Shown piece after piece: positions 24,041 through 37,091 of a stretch of DNA of 64,000 nt. The translations under genes and the position numbers were made by a program. Position 1 is the first letter of the stretch; each line of letters opens with the position of its first letter. The stretch lies in contig NC_051140.1 of assembly GCF_014839805.1 (NCBI RefSeq), positions 15,831,826 through 15,895,825 of the forward strand, given 5' to 3'. The stretch is from Manduca sexta (taxonomy: Eukaryota > Arthropoda > Insecta > Lepidoptera > Sphingidae). The notes below the pieces were generated by a model that was not told the DNA's origin, made no database searches, and saw only the letters and a program-made list of their open reading frames with translations.

Positions 24041-24447
24041 AGAGAGAACCGTTTTTACGTTAACTGGGGGCTAACATTAACTTGAACATTGTGAGATAGG
24101 CCTTCAATCACTTATTACATTTATAAATGTCTCACAACGAAGTATCACCTATCCTACTTACCTATATTAACTCAAGTTGCACGTGTCTATCTGTATGAAA
24201 CTTAACTCGACCGTGAATGACCTGCATGACAGACGTTTACTATATAAGCACTATAAGGGCGGTTTACATTGACATTGACTACATTTTTATGTAGTGGTTA
24301 CGCTGTAGATATATATTGTCTACAACATGAATAAGCCAGCTTAATCACCTAAACCAGCTCGCCTTTACGCTTTTGTGAGTTGTGAGTGATATTACCGGAG
24401 ACCAAAACACCCGTGGAATTAATATCAAATATCCCTTTGCGTGCGTA

Positions 24448-24767
24448 GCGGTGACAGCCTAGTTGGGTGTGGAACGGAGTGCCGAACTGAATGTCCACAG
24501 GTTTAAAATCCAAGGGCACGCACCACTGACTTTTCTAAAAATAAGTTATGTGTGTATTCTTGGTGAGTTATCGCTTGCTTTAACGGTGAAGGAAAACTTC
24601 TTGGGGAGACCTGCGTACCTAACAAGTTCTCTATAAGAATATTGAGGGTATGTGAAGTTTGCCAATCCGCACTAGGCCAGTGTGGTGGATTAAGGCCTAA
24701 TCCTTCCTAGAAGTGAAGAAGGCCAGTGCCCAGAAGTGAGACTGTAAATGATGCAGTGCTGATATAG
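24448..24767 (+). mobile_element. SINE family 2, near full length
   Basis: The tRNA-like head starts around AGCGGTGACAGCCTAGTTGG (A-box side) with a B-box-like GGTTTAAAATCC at about 24509, then GGGCACGCACCACTGACTTTTC, GTGTGTATTCTTGGTGAG, TTTAACGGTGAAGGAAAAC, CAATCCGCACTAGGCCAGTGTGG, AAGGCCTAATCC and a CAGTGCCCAGAAGTGAGAC end. The tail is worn. It is the plus-strand counterpart of 56680-57006. Confidence 0.75.
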
Positions 24768-27700
24768 ATATGCCATTTGCAAGTCTTTTCTGTGTTTCTT
24801 TACTATAATTTTTAGTTCTCGGATTTCTTTTGAAAACCGTTTATGACCTCGCGATTTTATTTGGAAAACGTTATATAATTAAATCAGTTTGATTTACGGT
24901 GTGATGATTCTTTGAAATAATGAATCCCATTATGATATATTCGGCCTTCAAAGGCAGATGTATTGTGACAAAAACAAAAAAAATACATATTCATAACACA
25001 TTTCGTTTGGTTTCCTGAATAATATTACAATAGAAGTACATAAGTACACAGTAACCATAACGTATAAGGTATTTTCAGCGCTATTACAATGCAAATACGC
25101 GCTAGAATCCATTTGAATATCACGCTTACGCTTTCAGTATTGCTTCTAGTAATATTGTTTCCACTTTCCATTAGTAAGTATACCTACTAATAGAAGCTAA
25201 CAGTAGATAGAAAGTCGTGTTTGGTGAATTTCTCGAGATATAAGTAGTTAACGTTATGTAATTTTTTGACATATTTTCTATAATCTTGTCTATGGTTTGC
25301 ATTCCTAATAAATCATCTCAGTTTACTGTTATATCACGATTTGCTTCAAATTAGTGCATGACTACATAGTTAGCTTAATTAGCACCTGATTAGACTGTTA
25401 ATTTAATTTAAGGCACGCTAATTCCGCCATAGTAAAGGAAGAGTTAATTTTTAAATCGTGTAAAATGAACCAAATTAACATGTGGTAACCACGCTTTTAT
25501 ATATGTAAAGTGTATAGTTCAAACTTTAATTGTAAATCATGTCAAAAATGCAGTTTCGTTTCAATGGAATGGATTATTTAGACAAAGGCCGCTGCTTGGA
25601 ATTTGGATTTGCTTTTAACTATTCTCTCTCCCTCTTTCTTTTTCGTTCTCTTTTTCTGTAATACGGTGACACACGTGCGTCCAAGATTTCTCATACTTGC
25701 AAGCCTATCCTACATTAGGCTGATAAAGAGCCAATAAAGCTTATATTACCTATATTCATTATGGTTACAATTATATTATATTCATTGATTAAACTTTTAT
25801 TGAAATACGCTATCAACTATAATCAAAATATATGTAATTCAATAATGATTCGTTATCTGTAATAAAATTAATATTGCTAAAGTTTAAATTTCAAGCGACA
25901 AACACGTAACTCAAATCAACACATGTTGCTGAACATTCAAATAATTCATATAGCTATAAACTACAGCTAAACTACATATTAAATGACACCACATTATAAT
26001 AAAACTACAAGTAATTCAAAAATCGTTTCGACGCCATTTTTAATCCAATATGTTGGATAAAACAACTCTGGGGATTCTGAAGCTGTGAATTGTTTTTATA
26101 AAGTTAGTAAGTTCAATATTTCTTAACGCTCTGGGGTGGCAAAATATTATTTTGTGGGATTACTGAAGGGGCCAAAATTTATATTGCCAACTTAAGATGG
26201 CGGGTAAGAATATAAGAAAATCGAATAACTTCAAATTACAATAATATTGTTATTTGACAATCTAGTTTTAAAAAGCGCCGTTGACACGCTAACAAGAAAC
26301 ACTATTCTATAAAGTGACAGTTGCTCATGCAAATGTAGTGTTTCGCAACAAGTTGACAGTTATATTATTACCATATTAAAGGAGCTCAACCTGAGCAATT
26401 CCAATATAATATCAACGATTTAATTGTGAGGCCCAGTTTAATTAATATAGAATCTGAATAACTACAATTAAATATACCAATATACAAATAATACAACGAA
26501 TATCGATATTTAGTACATAATATATCCACCAACATACCTATAGGTACAATTTTTAACATTTATTCTCTAAAAATATTATTCAATTTTTCAACACATCCAC
26601 GATCTTTCTCATACGTTATTTTATTCGATATTTTAGCCGTTGTACGCCTTTTTTCCAGCCATGTTTAATCGAATTACTAACGCTTGTCTTGCCGTGAAAA
26701 GCCTTTGTCGCGCGTCGCGCATGAGCGCCCCAGTCTTACACTTTACACAGCAAATGTTGTTATTTACACCACTTTAGCATTTAATTGATTATTTGTTCAA
26801 TGCGTAACTACTGGCCATGGCCGGTAGTTTTTTTAAAAGTTAGCGATCGTTAAGTCTTACCGATGCGATTTAAATATCATCTCAATATTGACAGTTAATT
26901 TCCCCATAATCACCTCACTGTTCAAATTTACAAGCGTTTATTTTAGTCAAGAGAACTGCCCAGTGAAATGTCACAGTGGTAGAAAACAGGCTAGTTATAC
27001 TAGAACCACACGCTACAAATGTGGGAAATCTGAATGCATACCAAGTAATTGTTGCAACCATCTTATATCCGAATACTTGATAGTGAGACTGGTCTAGTGG
27101 AGCTCGGATGAGGCTTGGCAAGCGTCAAACAGCTTTTCACAGATCTAAATGAAGAGAAGTGGCTTGCGTGATAGAGCAAAACGATGGTAACAATATTTCC
27201 AAAACGATGTCTTATAAAGTACCGCGTGTACTGCCTTGCGCTCAATTTACTATTTTTCTTTATATAAATTCTATTTTATAAACGTATTTACAATATGCAT
27301 GTTCAATTTAATTATTACAACATAAATGCAACATGATTTATCGGATGTAAAAATTACAACATTGTATTTTATTTCACGGCCGTAACTTTTCGTGTCTTAC
27401 GGATGAAGCAATAAATAAAACAATTTTGCTACAACGTAATGTTTTATGAAAATATATTACATTATACTCCATATTGTATTCCCAGTACCTGATTAATGGA
27501 AGTAGTAAAAAGTATTTTATGGTACTTTGTAAGTGCGTTACCGTCCTTTCCAGTTATGATTCTTGATGATATTATTACGTATATTCTCGGTTATATGAAT
27601 TTTTCAAGTATTAAGATATATCAGCTTGGCAACGGCTGGTTTCTTTGAATCGACTAACTCTCTTTATATAGGAGAAAAGAGTTCTTTTTCCTACGTAAAG

Positions 27701-27916
27701 AGTACTACGTAATTCGGGCATACGATAACCTGACATACATCTATGTCCAAATATCAACGTGGTTAGGTCTTTTAAAGCTCCGACAAAATTATCTGCAACT
27801 CTGTTCTAAATTATTGTTAAGATAAAGTTCCGACCTTTGCGCCCAAAGTTAGACCTACAGTGACACCAGCCACGTCTAAGCATTAAATACAATATAAATA
27901 GTCCTACAATAGGATT
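24768..27916. other. Intronic sequence, possible regulatory patch and weak LINE-like trace
   Basis: Mostly AT-rich unique sequence. At 26640-26760 a CpG-richer stretch (TTTGTCGCGCGTCGCGCATGAGCGCC) stands out. At 27063-27150, minus strand, a short reading frame contains LTLAKPHPSSTRPVSLSS, faintly like the PGK....YRPISLL block of LINE reverse transcriptases, but too short and worn to call. Confidence 0.3.
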
Positions 27917-28107
27917 AGACTGCTCGATGGCGCAGTTCTATTACGGTACGCTGTAGTGCTGAGGTCTCGGGTTCGATCCCCGGGTCGGGCAGTGATATTG
28001 GGTTTTTCCCTTCAGTTCAGCCCGAAGACTTGAATTTGTCCCCGATATGGTGACAAGCTCGCTTCTATCACATCAAGGGTCGGTAAATACACGGTGAAAA
28101 CCCGGTG
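27917..28107 (+). repeat. SINE family 1 copy, 3'-truncated
   Basis: Head GACTGCTCGATGGCGCAG with A-box-like TGGCGCAGTTCT, B box GGTTCGATCCC at about 27970-27980, then GTCGGGCAGTGATATTGGG, TTCAGTTCAGCCCGAAGACTTG, CCCCGATATGGTGACAAGC and CTATCACATCAAGGGTCGG. It decays before the TTCGGGGATAAA tail block. The head is well kept, so this copy retains both polymerase III boxes. Confidence 0.75.
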
Positions 28108-29120
28108 CATAATGTTGCGCAAGTTCCAAACAAAAAATAATTCATCTAAATTCAAACAAACACCATGAAACATCAGTAAACAAAAATACAAAGAAACATC
28201 AACAGTACAAACATCTCAGAATTATAGTGAAAAATGAAATGGCATTGCGGTGAGAAACAATGGTAATCATAAACCGGCCGGTAGTAACGTAAACTTGTTT
28301 CTATTTCAGTTTTTATAGGCCCGAGTTTGTGCTCTATGATTCATGATCAACTGTGAATGTGGTAGAAGCGGCTAAGTCAATAAACTGAATATACATTCCT
28401 AACCTACGTTTGTATGTAATATTTTAGAACAATTATAAAAATTATGAATGTTGAAATGATTTGAATGTTTTTTAGTTCTTAATTTCTAATACAAATGGAC
28501 GTTAAGTTACATATCTGTTGACTAATAAAATTAGTTTACGGTTGACCTTATAAGGAAATCTGCAAAAAAATTCGTTCTAAACTACAATTTCTAAACTATT
28601 TCACAGACATGACCACGAGAAAGTGTTTTCCTGAAATGTAAACAAAAGATATCACCTATGACACGGACACCATAGCTTTCTTCTGTAAAATGTTTTCAGC
28701 AATGGATTTGTAGTTCCAGAGATTATCTTCCACAAACATTATTTATTGTTTTTTTAACTTAACATAAAAAAATTAAACATTTAACTTTCCTGTTATAAAT
28801 TACTATTTATGAATGAGCCCAATTCTATCATAAAGCGCCATTCTTAAGAATATCAATAGAATTTTACGCCAGCAAATTCTTAGTTTCGATCTTGTTTACA
28901 TAGATCAGAAAGTAGGCAAAGAATATAAAGCTGATTCAATTATTCATTCGCTTAGCTTACGCCTGTTCCGATTGCGATGTATCATTCGTGAAAAGAAAAT
29001 CTTATTCTATTTTTCTTTCGTACGTAACACACGTTGTTGATACTTTTGGATTTCACAGAATATAAAGAAGTGAACCGTAAAATCGTGGCATTATGATACC
29101 TTACATTTATTTATTTTCAC
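28108..29120. other. Intronic sequence without recognised features
   Basis: AT-rich with no transposon ends or protein-like frames. Confidence 0.35.
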
Positions 29121-29215
29121 GATATACATAAAATGTATGTGTTCACATTATATGATATACATAAAATGTATGTGTTCACATTATATGATATACATAAAAT
29201 GTATGTGTTCACATT
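29121..29215. repeat. Minisatellite, three copies of a 33-bp unit
   Basis: Units start at 29121, 29154 and 29187 with GATATACATAAAATGTATG followed by TGTTCACATTATAT; the three copies are identical except that the last lacks the final four bases. Each unit contains the palindrome ATACATaaaATGTAT. Identity of the copies implies recent expansion. Confidence 0.9.
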
Positions 29216-32170
29216 GTCCTTAAAAGGTAGGTAGAGCAATAAGAAAGTTCACCTGTCCTCTAACAAGCCTATTATTATAGTAGAAATATTCATGTAATGG
29301 GGCAAAATGCGTTTTATCTTAAAAATGTATCTGTACAAATTGGTTGTCAAACCCAGATACTAACGATTCGCAGTCCATGTACGCAGCTACCAAACTAACG
29401 CAGTTTTAATATACACCAATATTGAACGTAGACTTTTTCATTTAAAATTTAATATGACGAAATTTTAAAGGCAGAAATATCCATGATTATTAATTATTTT
29501 TACATTTTTCTTTCAACTGCGAGAACTAATCACTAACTAGACGTGAATTTTAATTCTTTACTTGCCAATACTTGTTTAGTTACCCAGATTAAAGCCGAAA
29601 CAAAATGTATGAAAATGGACCTTGAGGTATCGCCTTAAGTAATACGTTTAGTCCTGTATTTTCGGCTTTTGCAATAAAACTTCATTTAACTATTAGTAAT
29701 ATTTATAATACTACGCACATAAAAAATATATCAATATCAAAAAAATATATATATAAACGCATGACGACCTCGCGAACCACTTGTATTTACCTCCGCTACT
29801 TAGCTTTTTGTGTGCAATTCCGTCATAATGCCTGTATATTTTATGAAAATCTCAACCTGTCTATTTTGAATTAAAAAGCAAAGAGCTTTAAATATCGTAT
29901 ATTTATACAACCTATAACTTAGAGGTGCTTTATAATCAAATAATTGAATTTGAATACTCATCACAAGAAAAAACAATGTAATTTTTTTAATATAAAAGTA
30001 TACCACGAAAAAAACGTGATGAAATCACGACAGCTAAAAGTGTAGAGTATCGATCACCAAATGTTAAATTTGGGTTGTCGATTGATAAAAAATTATGAAA
30101 TTAATTAGAAAACGCTCGTGATATCAGTATGTAGGTGTAACATTATTAGCTAATTATCTAGTCAGCGGTGTGGCGGGATTAGCGTTATGCAACAGATGTT
30201 ACCGACATTATGTGTCTACGGACGCGGTCTCTGTGATAGCGGGGAGTTACAAATAGATATAGAAATTAATGAAAAAGCAAACAAATCTGGCCATTAACAG
30301 TAGAAATACCATCCAGAACGTAATTCAAAGGTCTACGTAGAACTGCGTTCGCCATAAAGACATTTCAAAATAACAAGTCACAAGACTTAAATAGTATTAC
30401 TCATAAAAAATTCTTGCGAATTTTTTATGAGTTATACTATTTGCTCAGTTAAAACACAAATTTACACGAGCAGGTGTCAGTCAAAACCCGCCATTTTGCC
30501 TTTTAATAAGATTTAAACTAGGAACCGGTGATGTTCTTGGTGGCTATTTAAGCAATTCTTAATCAACTCTTAACGCTCAAAGTTTATAAGTAAGACTGAT
30601 AATAACTAGTTATTTTTGTACAATGTTCCGAAAACACAATAGAACTAGTTAATTTAATAATTAATTAAGTCAACTTATCGCTCATTTTAACTCGGTAATC
30701 GCCCACAGCCTTACCACGTCCTATTTAACTACAGCAAACATATCACTTGCTAGCCGAGATTAAACGATACATCCGGAGTATAGGTCTTACTATCTCCGCT
30801 AATCGCTAGCAGTATAGCCACAGAGTAATGCAAGTGTTATCATACGTGAATGATGTACAACGCGGGCGCTTAATGCCGTAATTATTTCAGAATTAGGTCA
30901 TGTGGTTTACCTACTATGTATAAACCAATATACGAAATATATTTGTAAATTAATAAATGGAGCGTAACTTGGTACGTGCGCGTGCAAATTAGTGAGCAAA
31001 TTTTGGAGATAAGGAATATTAGCTGGAAACATATCGGTATGGAGATAATTCGTACATTTGGTTGTAATATTAACAGATTATTATGGTAACATATTATTAT
31101 TACAAACATAGGCCACGATATAAAATAACTCAATTTTTTCAATTTTTTAAAAAAATAAATGTAGAATCAATTGTGCAGTAAGCCGTGTATCGAAGGAAAT
31201 CTTTCTTTTTTTCTTCCATACTGCTTGCATTAAATGGCCAAATTCAACTCCTAATACCATAGCTACTAAGTAAAAAACTAGTTAACTCGATTTATCAAGC
31301 CGTATCTGTCTATAAGTCAATAAATCTACATTTATTTTAACTCGTCTTGAACCTTTCAGTATCGATCGTAACAAAGTGATCAAACCAAAAATAAAAAATG
31401 GCTGATAGTTTATACAACGAAAAATCGATTTAGTGTCTGCACTTTGTAGAAGTATAAAAATATATTATGCACACGTTTAATACTGACAGAAGCATGCAGC
31501 TTATATATTTTTTATAGTGACGTAATACAATTCTTAATATTAATATAAATTAGTAATTAATAACTTTTGGTTATATTTGTTAACAGAAATAGCTTCACTT
31601 CATTTTATTGCTTAAAAGGCTTGTAAGACGAAGTCCTAAATTAATATATAGACTATTATTTGTCCAGGAACACGCAAAGTAAATTCTAGGAACCATAGGG
31701 GGATTTCCACGTGTCATAATAGTCAACATTCAGACTAATCCCTACTAACCATCAGGAGCTTTAGACAGGATTTCTTTCATCAATAGTTAACACTAATAGA
31801 AAACAGAAAAAGAACAGAATCTTTTACAACTTATATAAAACCTCATTTCTAGTGTTAGACTAAAAAAAACAATATTCCATAAACAAAAATCTAATCTGAC
31901 CAAGATAAATCTTTTATAGCTAAAATATAATGAAAAACCAATAAAGTGAGTAATCGGCCAGTATTAATAAAAAAAAGTAACCAAAAACTGAGCACCTAAA
32001 TCAGTCACATTTATCAGACCTATTTGTTATCTTTATTACGCTTTTTTTAATAAACTGTGATTGATGTTTTTCCAATATCTAAGCGTTACATTTTGATGGC
32101 TGTAAAAATGTGTGATTTGGTTTATTTATAGTTTTTTTTATATGTTATTATAAACTCTTATTTTAGGCAA
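29216..32170. other. Intronic sequence with GC-richer patches and one hairpin
   Basis: AT-rich background. Patches at about 30150-30250 (GTCAGCGGTGTGGCGGGATTAGCG, split, and GGACGCGGTCTCTGTGATAGCGGGG) and 30690-30880 (CTAGCCGAGATTAAACG, ACATCCGGAGTATAGG, CTATCTCCGCTAATCGCTAGC) have composition unlike the surroundings and no transposon-like ends, so they are candidates for conserved regulatory elements. The hairpin at 30389-30442 is listed separately. Confidence 0.3.
30389..30442. repeat. Near-perfect 25-bp hairpin
   Basis: Arms 30389-30413 and 30418-30442 are reverse complements with one mismatch (AAATAGTATTACTCATAAAA... against AAATAGTATAACTCATAAAA...) and a 4-nt loop TTGC. The stem is AT-rich. 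It could be the core of a short fold-back element; the loop is too small for a typical microRNA precursor. Confidence 0.8.
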
Positions 32171-32172
32171 AG

Positions 32173-32198
32173 AATACTACTACTACTACTACTACTAT
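32173..32198. repeat. (ACT)n microsatellite
   Basis: About eight ACT units with slight edge decay. Confidence 0.9.
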
Positions 32199-32889
32199 AC
32201 TTTTCAATATCAAAGAAGTTTAGGTTACTATAAGATACTTAAAACTCCAAAAAATATATTTACAATTATATCCAAAAATATCACAATGTTAAATGATCAC
32301 TTAAGTTTTAAACACATAGACACAAACTGTTAAAGATACGGTCAGTAGCCATCTTCTGATTTCCTGTATAAAAATATTTTACGTATTTATAATGAGGTTT
32401 TCATTAACCACGATATTTCAATAACAGCACTACAACAACATAAATGGAGGATGCCTAATGACCTTTCCCCATTTCCCCGCACTACACTAAAACATTCTAG
32501 CCGTTTCTGAAGCCATTAATGGAAGGTAATGATATAATCAACTGTCCTTAGTCTCCCGGGGGCTCCTCAATATTTATGCATCGTCAAATGTCTTTACGAA
32601 ATAAATGTACCGCAGATCACTTCATCGGCATATTTACATTGTTTTACATTAATCATATATTTTTAGGGTGCATACAAATATTAGTGATTCTTTACTATTA
32701 CGCATATTCAAATAGACATCTAGGTATAGGTACATGTAGTACGATTGTAATAGGGTGATGTTAATGACGAACAAAATAGGTATTAAATAAAAAGTAATAT
32801 AGGCGGTCTTTATTAAAGCCACAGAAGCCTAAACAATAGTTTGTAAAATGGTTTTTCTATATTTTACGCATTACGCAAAATTCCGATAT

Positions 32890-33000
32890 ATTGCTAGAGG
32901 TCTAACTTAAAATATAAGGTCCATTTTATCCGGGGAAAAAATAAAACAGCCACTTTTTCCCTAAAAATTTTTATCACTTTTCTAGGCGATTTACAAAGTA
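32890..33000 (+). repeat. Helitron-like fragment
   Basis: TTGCTAGAGGTCTAACTTAAAATATAAGG and TCCATTTTATCC match the tail of the element near 41715-41831. No clean ends here. Confidence 0.5.
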
Positions 33001-33516
33001 TCAAGAGATATATTCAAAGATTTTTTAAACAACTTAAAATAATCAGTACACAGCAGTTATTATATATTGATCTAAATGCAAACAATCTTTGAGGAAGTTC
33101 TTGAGGCACTTAACACGTGACCTGTTAAGTGTGTGAATGCTGTGTGTATATGCCCTTACACATCAACAATCCAATAGAATAAAGATCACGTTTAAGGTCC
33201 ACATTGCTGTATTATTATTCATCACGCAGTACGAGCTATGAATTTGTAACATAGTAGTGATCGATTCGACGCTGCTTCCATTTATTGGTTCTGCATATTT
33301 TGTTTGTTATGACTAAGTTAATGTTTAAATAGAAGTGTGTATCAATCAAACTTAAGGTGCAAGCGTAAAATAAAGTTTAGAAATTCCTAAATATGATATA
33401 ATATTGTGCAAACAGTGCAAAAACGGTTTATGTGTAAACTTGATTTCACGAGACTATACATTTATCTAATCAGAATACAATATACTAACATTCAATTAGT
33501 AAAGTATACATATAAA

Positions 33517-33682
33517 CTAGGGGCGTAGCTGCTACCTGACAGCTGTATTAATAATACGGGATCCATAAGTTTCAGGGGCTTCTCTTAGGCCCTACGTAAA
33601 CGGCCGCCCAAAATTGAGCAATGCCATAAGGGCTCCCAACTAATTTTGATATACGGCCACTCTATGGCTAACTACGCTACGG
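33517..33682. mobile_element. Possible decayed MITE with GGGGCGTAGC end
   Basis: The left side reads AGGGGCGTAGCTGCTACC and the right side GGCTAACTACGCTACGGA, imperfect inverted partners about 165 bp apart. GGGGCGTAGC ends are familiar from hAT-type insect elements. The block is GC-richer than its flanks. No convincing target duplication was found. Confidence 0.35.
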
Positions 33683-33819
33683 ATTATAAGGCTTTTGTCC
33701 TCTTTTGATCAGTCATTAAAAAGGTTTCTCGTAAAGTCAGGGCGATTGAACTTCAATATGTCTGTTTTACCGTTATTGGATTCGCACGTTCATTATACAA
33801 TCTTGGTATATACGGTATA

Positions 33820-33990
33820 GCGGTGAAGGAAAACGTCGTTAGGAAACCTGCACAACTGAGAAGTTCTCTTTAGGAATTTTGAAAGTGTGTGATGTCTACC
33901 AATCCTCACTAGGCCAGTGTGGTGGCCTAATCCCTCACAGTAGCAGAGGAGGCCTGTGCCCAGCAATGGAACATGCCCAGTATATAATTG
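33820..33990 (+). repeat. SINE family 2, 5'-truncated copy
   Basis: Starts in the middle of the family at GCGGTGAAGGAAAACGTCG, then AGGAAACCTGCACAACTGAG, AAGTTCTCTTTAGGAATTTT, ACTAGGCCAGTGTGGTGGCC, AGAGGAGGCCTGTGCCCAGC and ATGCCCAGTATATAAT. No head, so no polymerase III promoter. The minus-strand open frame over it (33793-34065) is incidental. Confidence 0.8.
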
Positions 33991-36811
33991 ACATATACTA
34001 CGTAATCGATTATATCGCAAGGCAACATCGACTTTCGTGTAATTATTGAAAGTCATAGTTTGCACTTTTCAAATGTTGTGGATTATAAAGTTAGATAAAT
34101 GTCTTTTTTTTGCACTTGCGTCATTGTAATTCTAAAAATGCGATATTATATAAATACGGTATTGGGTGCCTGATATCGTTACACAAATATCGATGGATTA
34201 CGCATGTAATATTATCAAAAAATCCCACGCAGGTATCGTGTCACGGATCACGAAATATTATATTTAAAAAGCATCGATACAATTTCCGCAGCCAAAACAT
34301 CGACAGTTGATTGCATAAGTGTTATATATTGCCACTCCCAAAGATTTACTGTTTATTTGTCCTAATAAATACACGAATCATAGGGATGAGTCAAGCTATT
34401 ATTTATCGTATCGAATCGAGGGCAACGAACGGGAAATAATGATCAGGACGTCGAAAACGTATGAATAGGAAATCGACATGCAATCTCCTTTGTTAAGAAA
34501 AATATAAGTGTAGGCAATAGGCATCAAGAATGAATTACTTGGTAAAACGGTTTTGTTGGCGCGATAGCGTAGTTTGGCGCTTACAGTAAAACATTTTAAA
34601 ACCATTTAGCGTAATTGAATTTTGTTTTTTGACGTAAATTTATTAATTTTATATATGGAAATAAACGTAAGAGATAGTAATATTGTACAAGACTGTGATT
34701 TCCAGAGCGCCATAAAACTACGATGTTTAGCCTTGAGTAGTCATTCAAATGTTTAACCAGGGCGAGTATTTAGCGACAGTTTTTCGAAAAAGTATTTTAA
34801 AAGTAAAACATGTTTAATTTATACCCCTTACATTTTGCTTGAGAAACAGTACCTAATAATAGAAAAAGAAATACATATTATTGATTCAGAATACCGCGCG
34901 AAAAGATTTGGTCACGTGGCATTTGAGTTGTTGACCTCATATTTAATGAAAAAAATAATATTACTATTGAAATCACAAAACAATGGTCTGCAATGTGAGA
35001 TAAAAATCGAACGAAAATTTGACATTCACTGAAAGATCTGACGACAAACGCAGCCGTCACGTTTCAGTTCTTTCAATGAACAGGTAAAAAGTCGCAATTT
35101 TATTTTTCAAACATAAAATATTTGCAATTTATACGAATGCAAAAAATTCTGTATATTTATTGTTTGCTTATAAGCTACCATTATATTAAATCAAATCATT
35201 TATATGCGTATACAGGTTACATGCATGTTACAGAAGTTATGTAATGATGGAAAATGTCACCGTATTCAACCCTTTTTTTTCTCGCGCGGAAATAACGCCT
35301 TATCGCTTCCACCACTTGGGGTTCAGTGGAACGGTTATGTTGGTTTCACCGGTCTTACTGGGTGTTCGAATGAGTGAATGGAAATATTTATTACATTAAG
35401 TAAAGTCACCATATACAATACATTTTATATTTTATTGTAATTTAGCGTAAAGGTGGCGTAAAGGTGGTCGCCACTATTGAGGAATAGATGATGATAACTA
35501 TCAAGTACCAATTAACAAGATGAAGTTCATTGTAGTTCAATAAACACTTTTGTATGTGACATTCACTAATGTGAAGTTTTGATGTGTGTCGGGCACTCAG
35601 TTAGTTTGTTCACCTAACTCTCCGTAATCACCGCGCCCGTTCTTTAAACAATGCGACGCACCCTCAATTTTTGTAGCATAATGACTGTTCGTATGCCTAT
35701 ATGTCCGAATTATAGTCACAAAACGCAAATGGGTGCTATGCAGAAGCCACCATATTTTAGAAAAACATACGTAAGGTATGTAAATCCAAACTTGACAAAC
35801 TTAACTTTGCCGTTCAATTCCTATACTCTGTTACTGTACCAACCGCAAGTAATAAGGTTGTAATAGCAAATGTACTTTGTTTATGTTAAGAAAATGCATA
35901 TTTACGGATTCAGAGATTTTCCTTTACATGTACTGTAAGACATATGACATTAACCTATGCTATACCATACAGCGTCTTGACAGGCCGACGGACAACAAAG
36001 TTACCTTATAAGGATCCCTTATGAGGTAAGCTCTAAAATTACTAAACAAACGTATCGTCATCGTACATTGCGACAAAAATGATGTTCTAAATTCCCGTTA
36101 CACAAAACTCGAGTAACAAAAACGCTCCCATTTAACATTTTTTGTTCACAGTCCTTCAAGCGTTTAAGGTAAAAATTTACGTGCCGCAAACCCGGGTGGA
36201 GCAACCTTTACAGCATTGTGTTTATTTTGTGTCGCCTGAAAAGAGGGTGTGCGTAAAATTCATAAACCGCCCATAATCCCGGCGCTTAGGCGGCGTGCAC
36301 ACCTCGTGTATATAATTTTATACATCTAAATGATGAACAACTCCTTCGCTTGTTGTTAGGTGCCACGACGGTTTATAAATAGTAGCAATATTATTTACAA
36401 CTTGCAATTTATAGAGCTTTAGAACTGAACTGACATCATACAACATATAATATTATTTAAAACATTTTTTTTTAATTCTATTTTTGAATTATACTTTGAT
36501 ATACATGTTTTGCATAATACACCTTACACCATAGGTAATATTATAATATGTTTGAATGTATCCCAATATTTTACAAAATGTTCAAATATTCTAGTATTAC
36601 AAAGAAGCTTAATAAACCACACTTGATAGCAATTCATTCCTGGAATAATGTAACATGAAGCTATCTAAAATCTCATAGGTTACAATAACATGCCGTTACG
36701 TTTAGGAAATTTAATAGGACGGCTTTTCGATAACTCTTGAAATAAAGACCCTACTTTTATATGGTAACAAAGCAATGTGTCTTCTCGGTACCTGGTGGTA
36801 AGTACAAAATA
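33991..36811. other. Intronic sequence, GC-richer patch near 36.2 kb
   Basis: Mostly unremarkable AT-rich sequence with several 60-70 codon open frames that show no protein features. At 36170-36320 a compositionally distinct patch (GCAAACCCGGGTGGAGCAACC, split as GCAAACCCGGGTGG and GCAACC, and CCCGGCGCTTAGGCGGCGTGC) may be regulatory. Confidence 0.3.
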
Positions 36812-36823
36812 ATGATATAAATA

Positions 36824-37091
36824 CATACATACATAACATCACGCATTTATCCCCGAAGGGGTATGCAGAGGCGCAACTAGGGCACCCACTTTTCGCCAAG
36901 TATGTTCCGTCCCATGATGTGATAGGGAGCGAGCCTATCGCCACATCGGGCACAAATTCCAGACTCCGGGCTGATACTGAGCAGAAAAACCCAAATATCA
37001 CTTTGCCCGACCCGGGATTCGAACCCAGGACCTCAGAGCGCTATTGTACCGGACATGCAATACAACTACGCCACCGAGGCAGTCTAGCAGC
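36824..37091 (-). mobile_element. SINE family 1, full length with 12-bp target duplication
   Basis: Minus-strand copy. The tail side is (CATA)n then ACGCATTTATCCCCGAAGGG; the body follows, then the B box (complement GGATTCGAACCC at about 37013-37024) and the head (CTACGCCACCGAGGCAGTCTAG at the right edge). The 12-mer ATGATATAAATA is at 36812-36823 and again at 37092-37103. Its sequence is close to the copy at 1850, so it is among the younger insertions. The 96-codon minus-strand open frame here is a SINE artefact. Confidence 0.9.

Noticed and set aside
27063..27245. Possible LINE reverse transcriptase trace (LTLAKPHPSSTRPVSLSS)
   Set aside because: Similarity to the YRPISLL region covers under 20 residues with no flanking support.
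29121..29215. CRISPR-like repeat array
   Set aside because: The three 33-bp units are contiguous with no spacers, and the DNA is insect-like.
33793..34065. 90-codon minus-strand frame
   Set aside because: It overlaps truncated SINE family 2 and shows no protein motif.
36711..37001. 96-codon minus-strand frame
   Set aside because: It reads through SINE family 1; similar frames appear in the SINE copy at 47917-48130.
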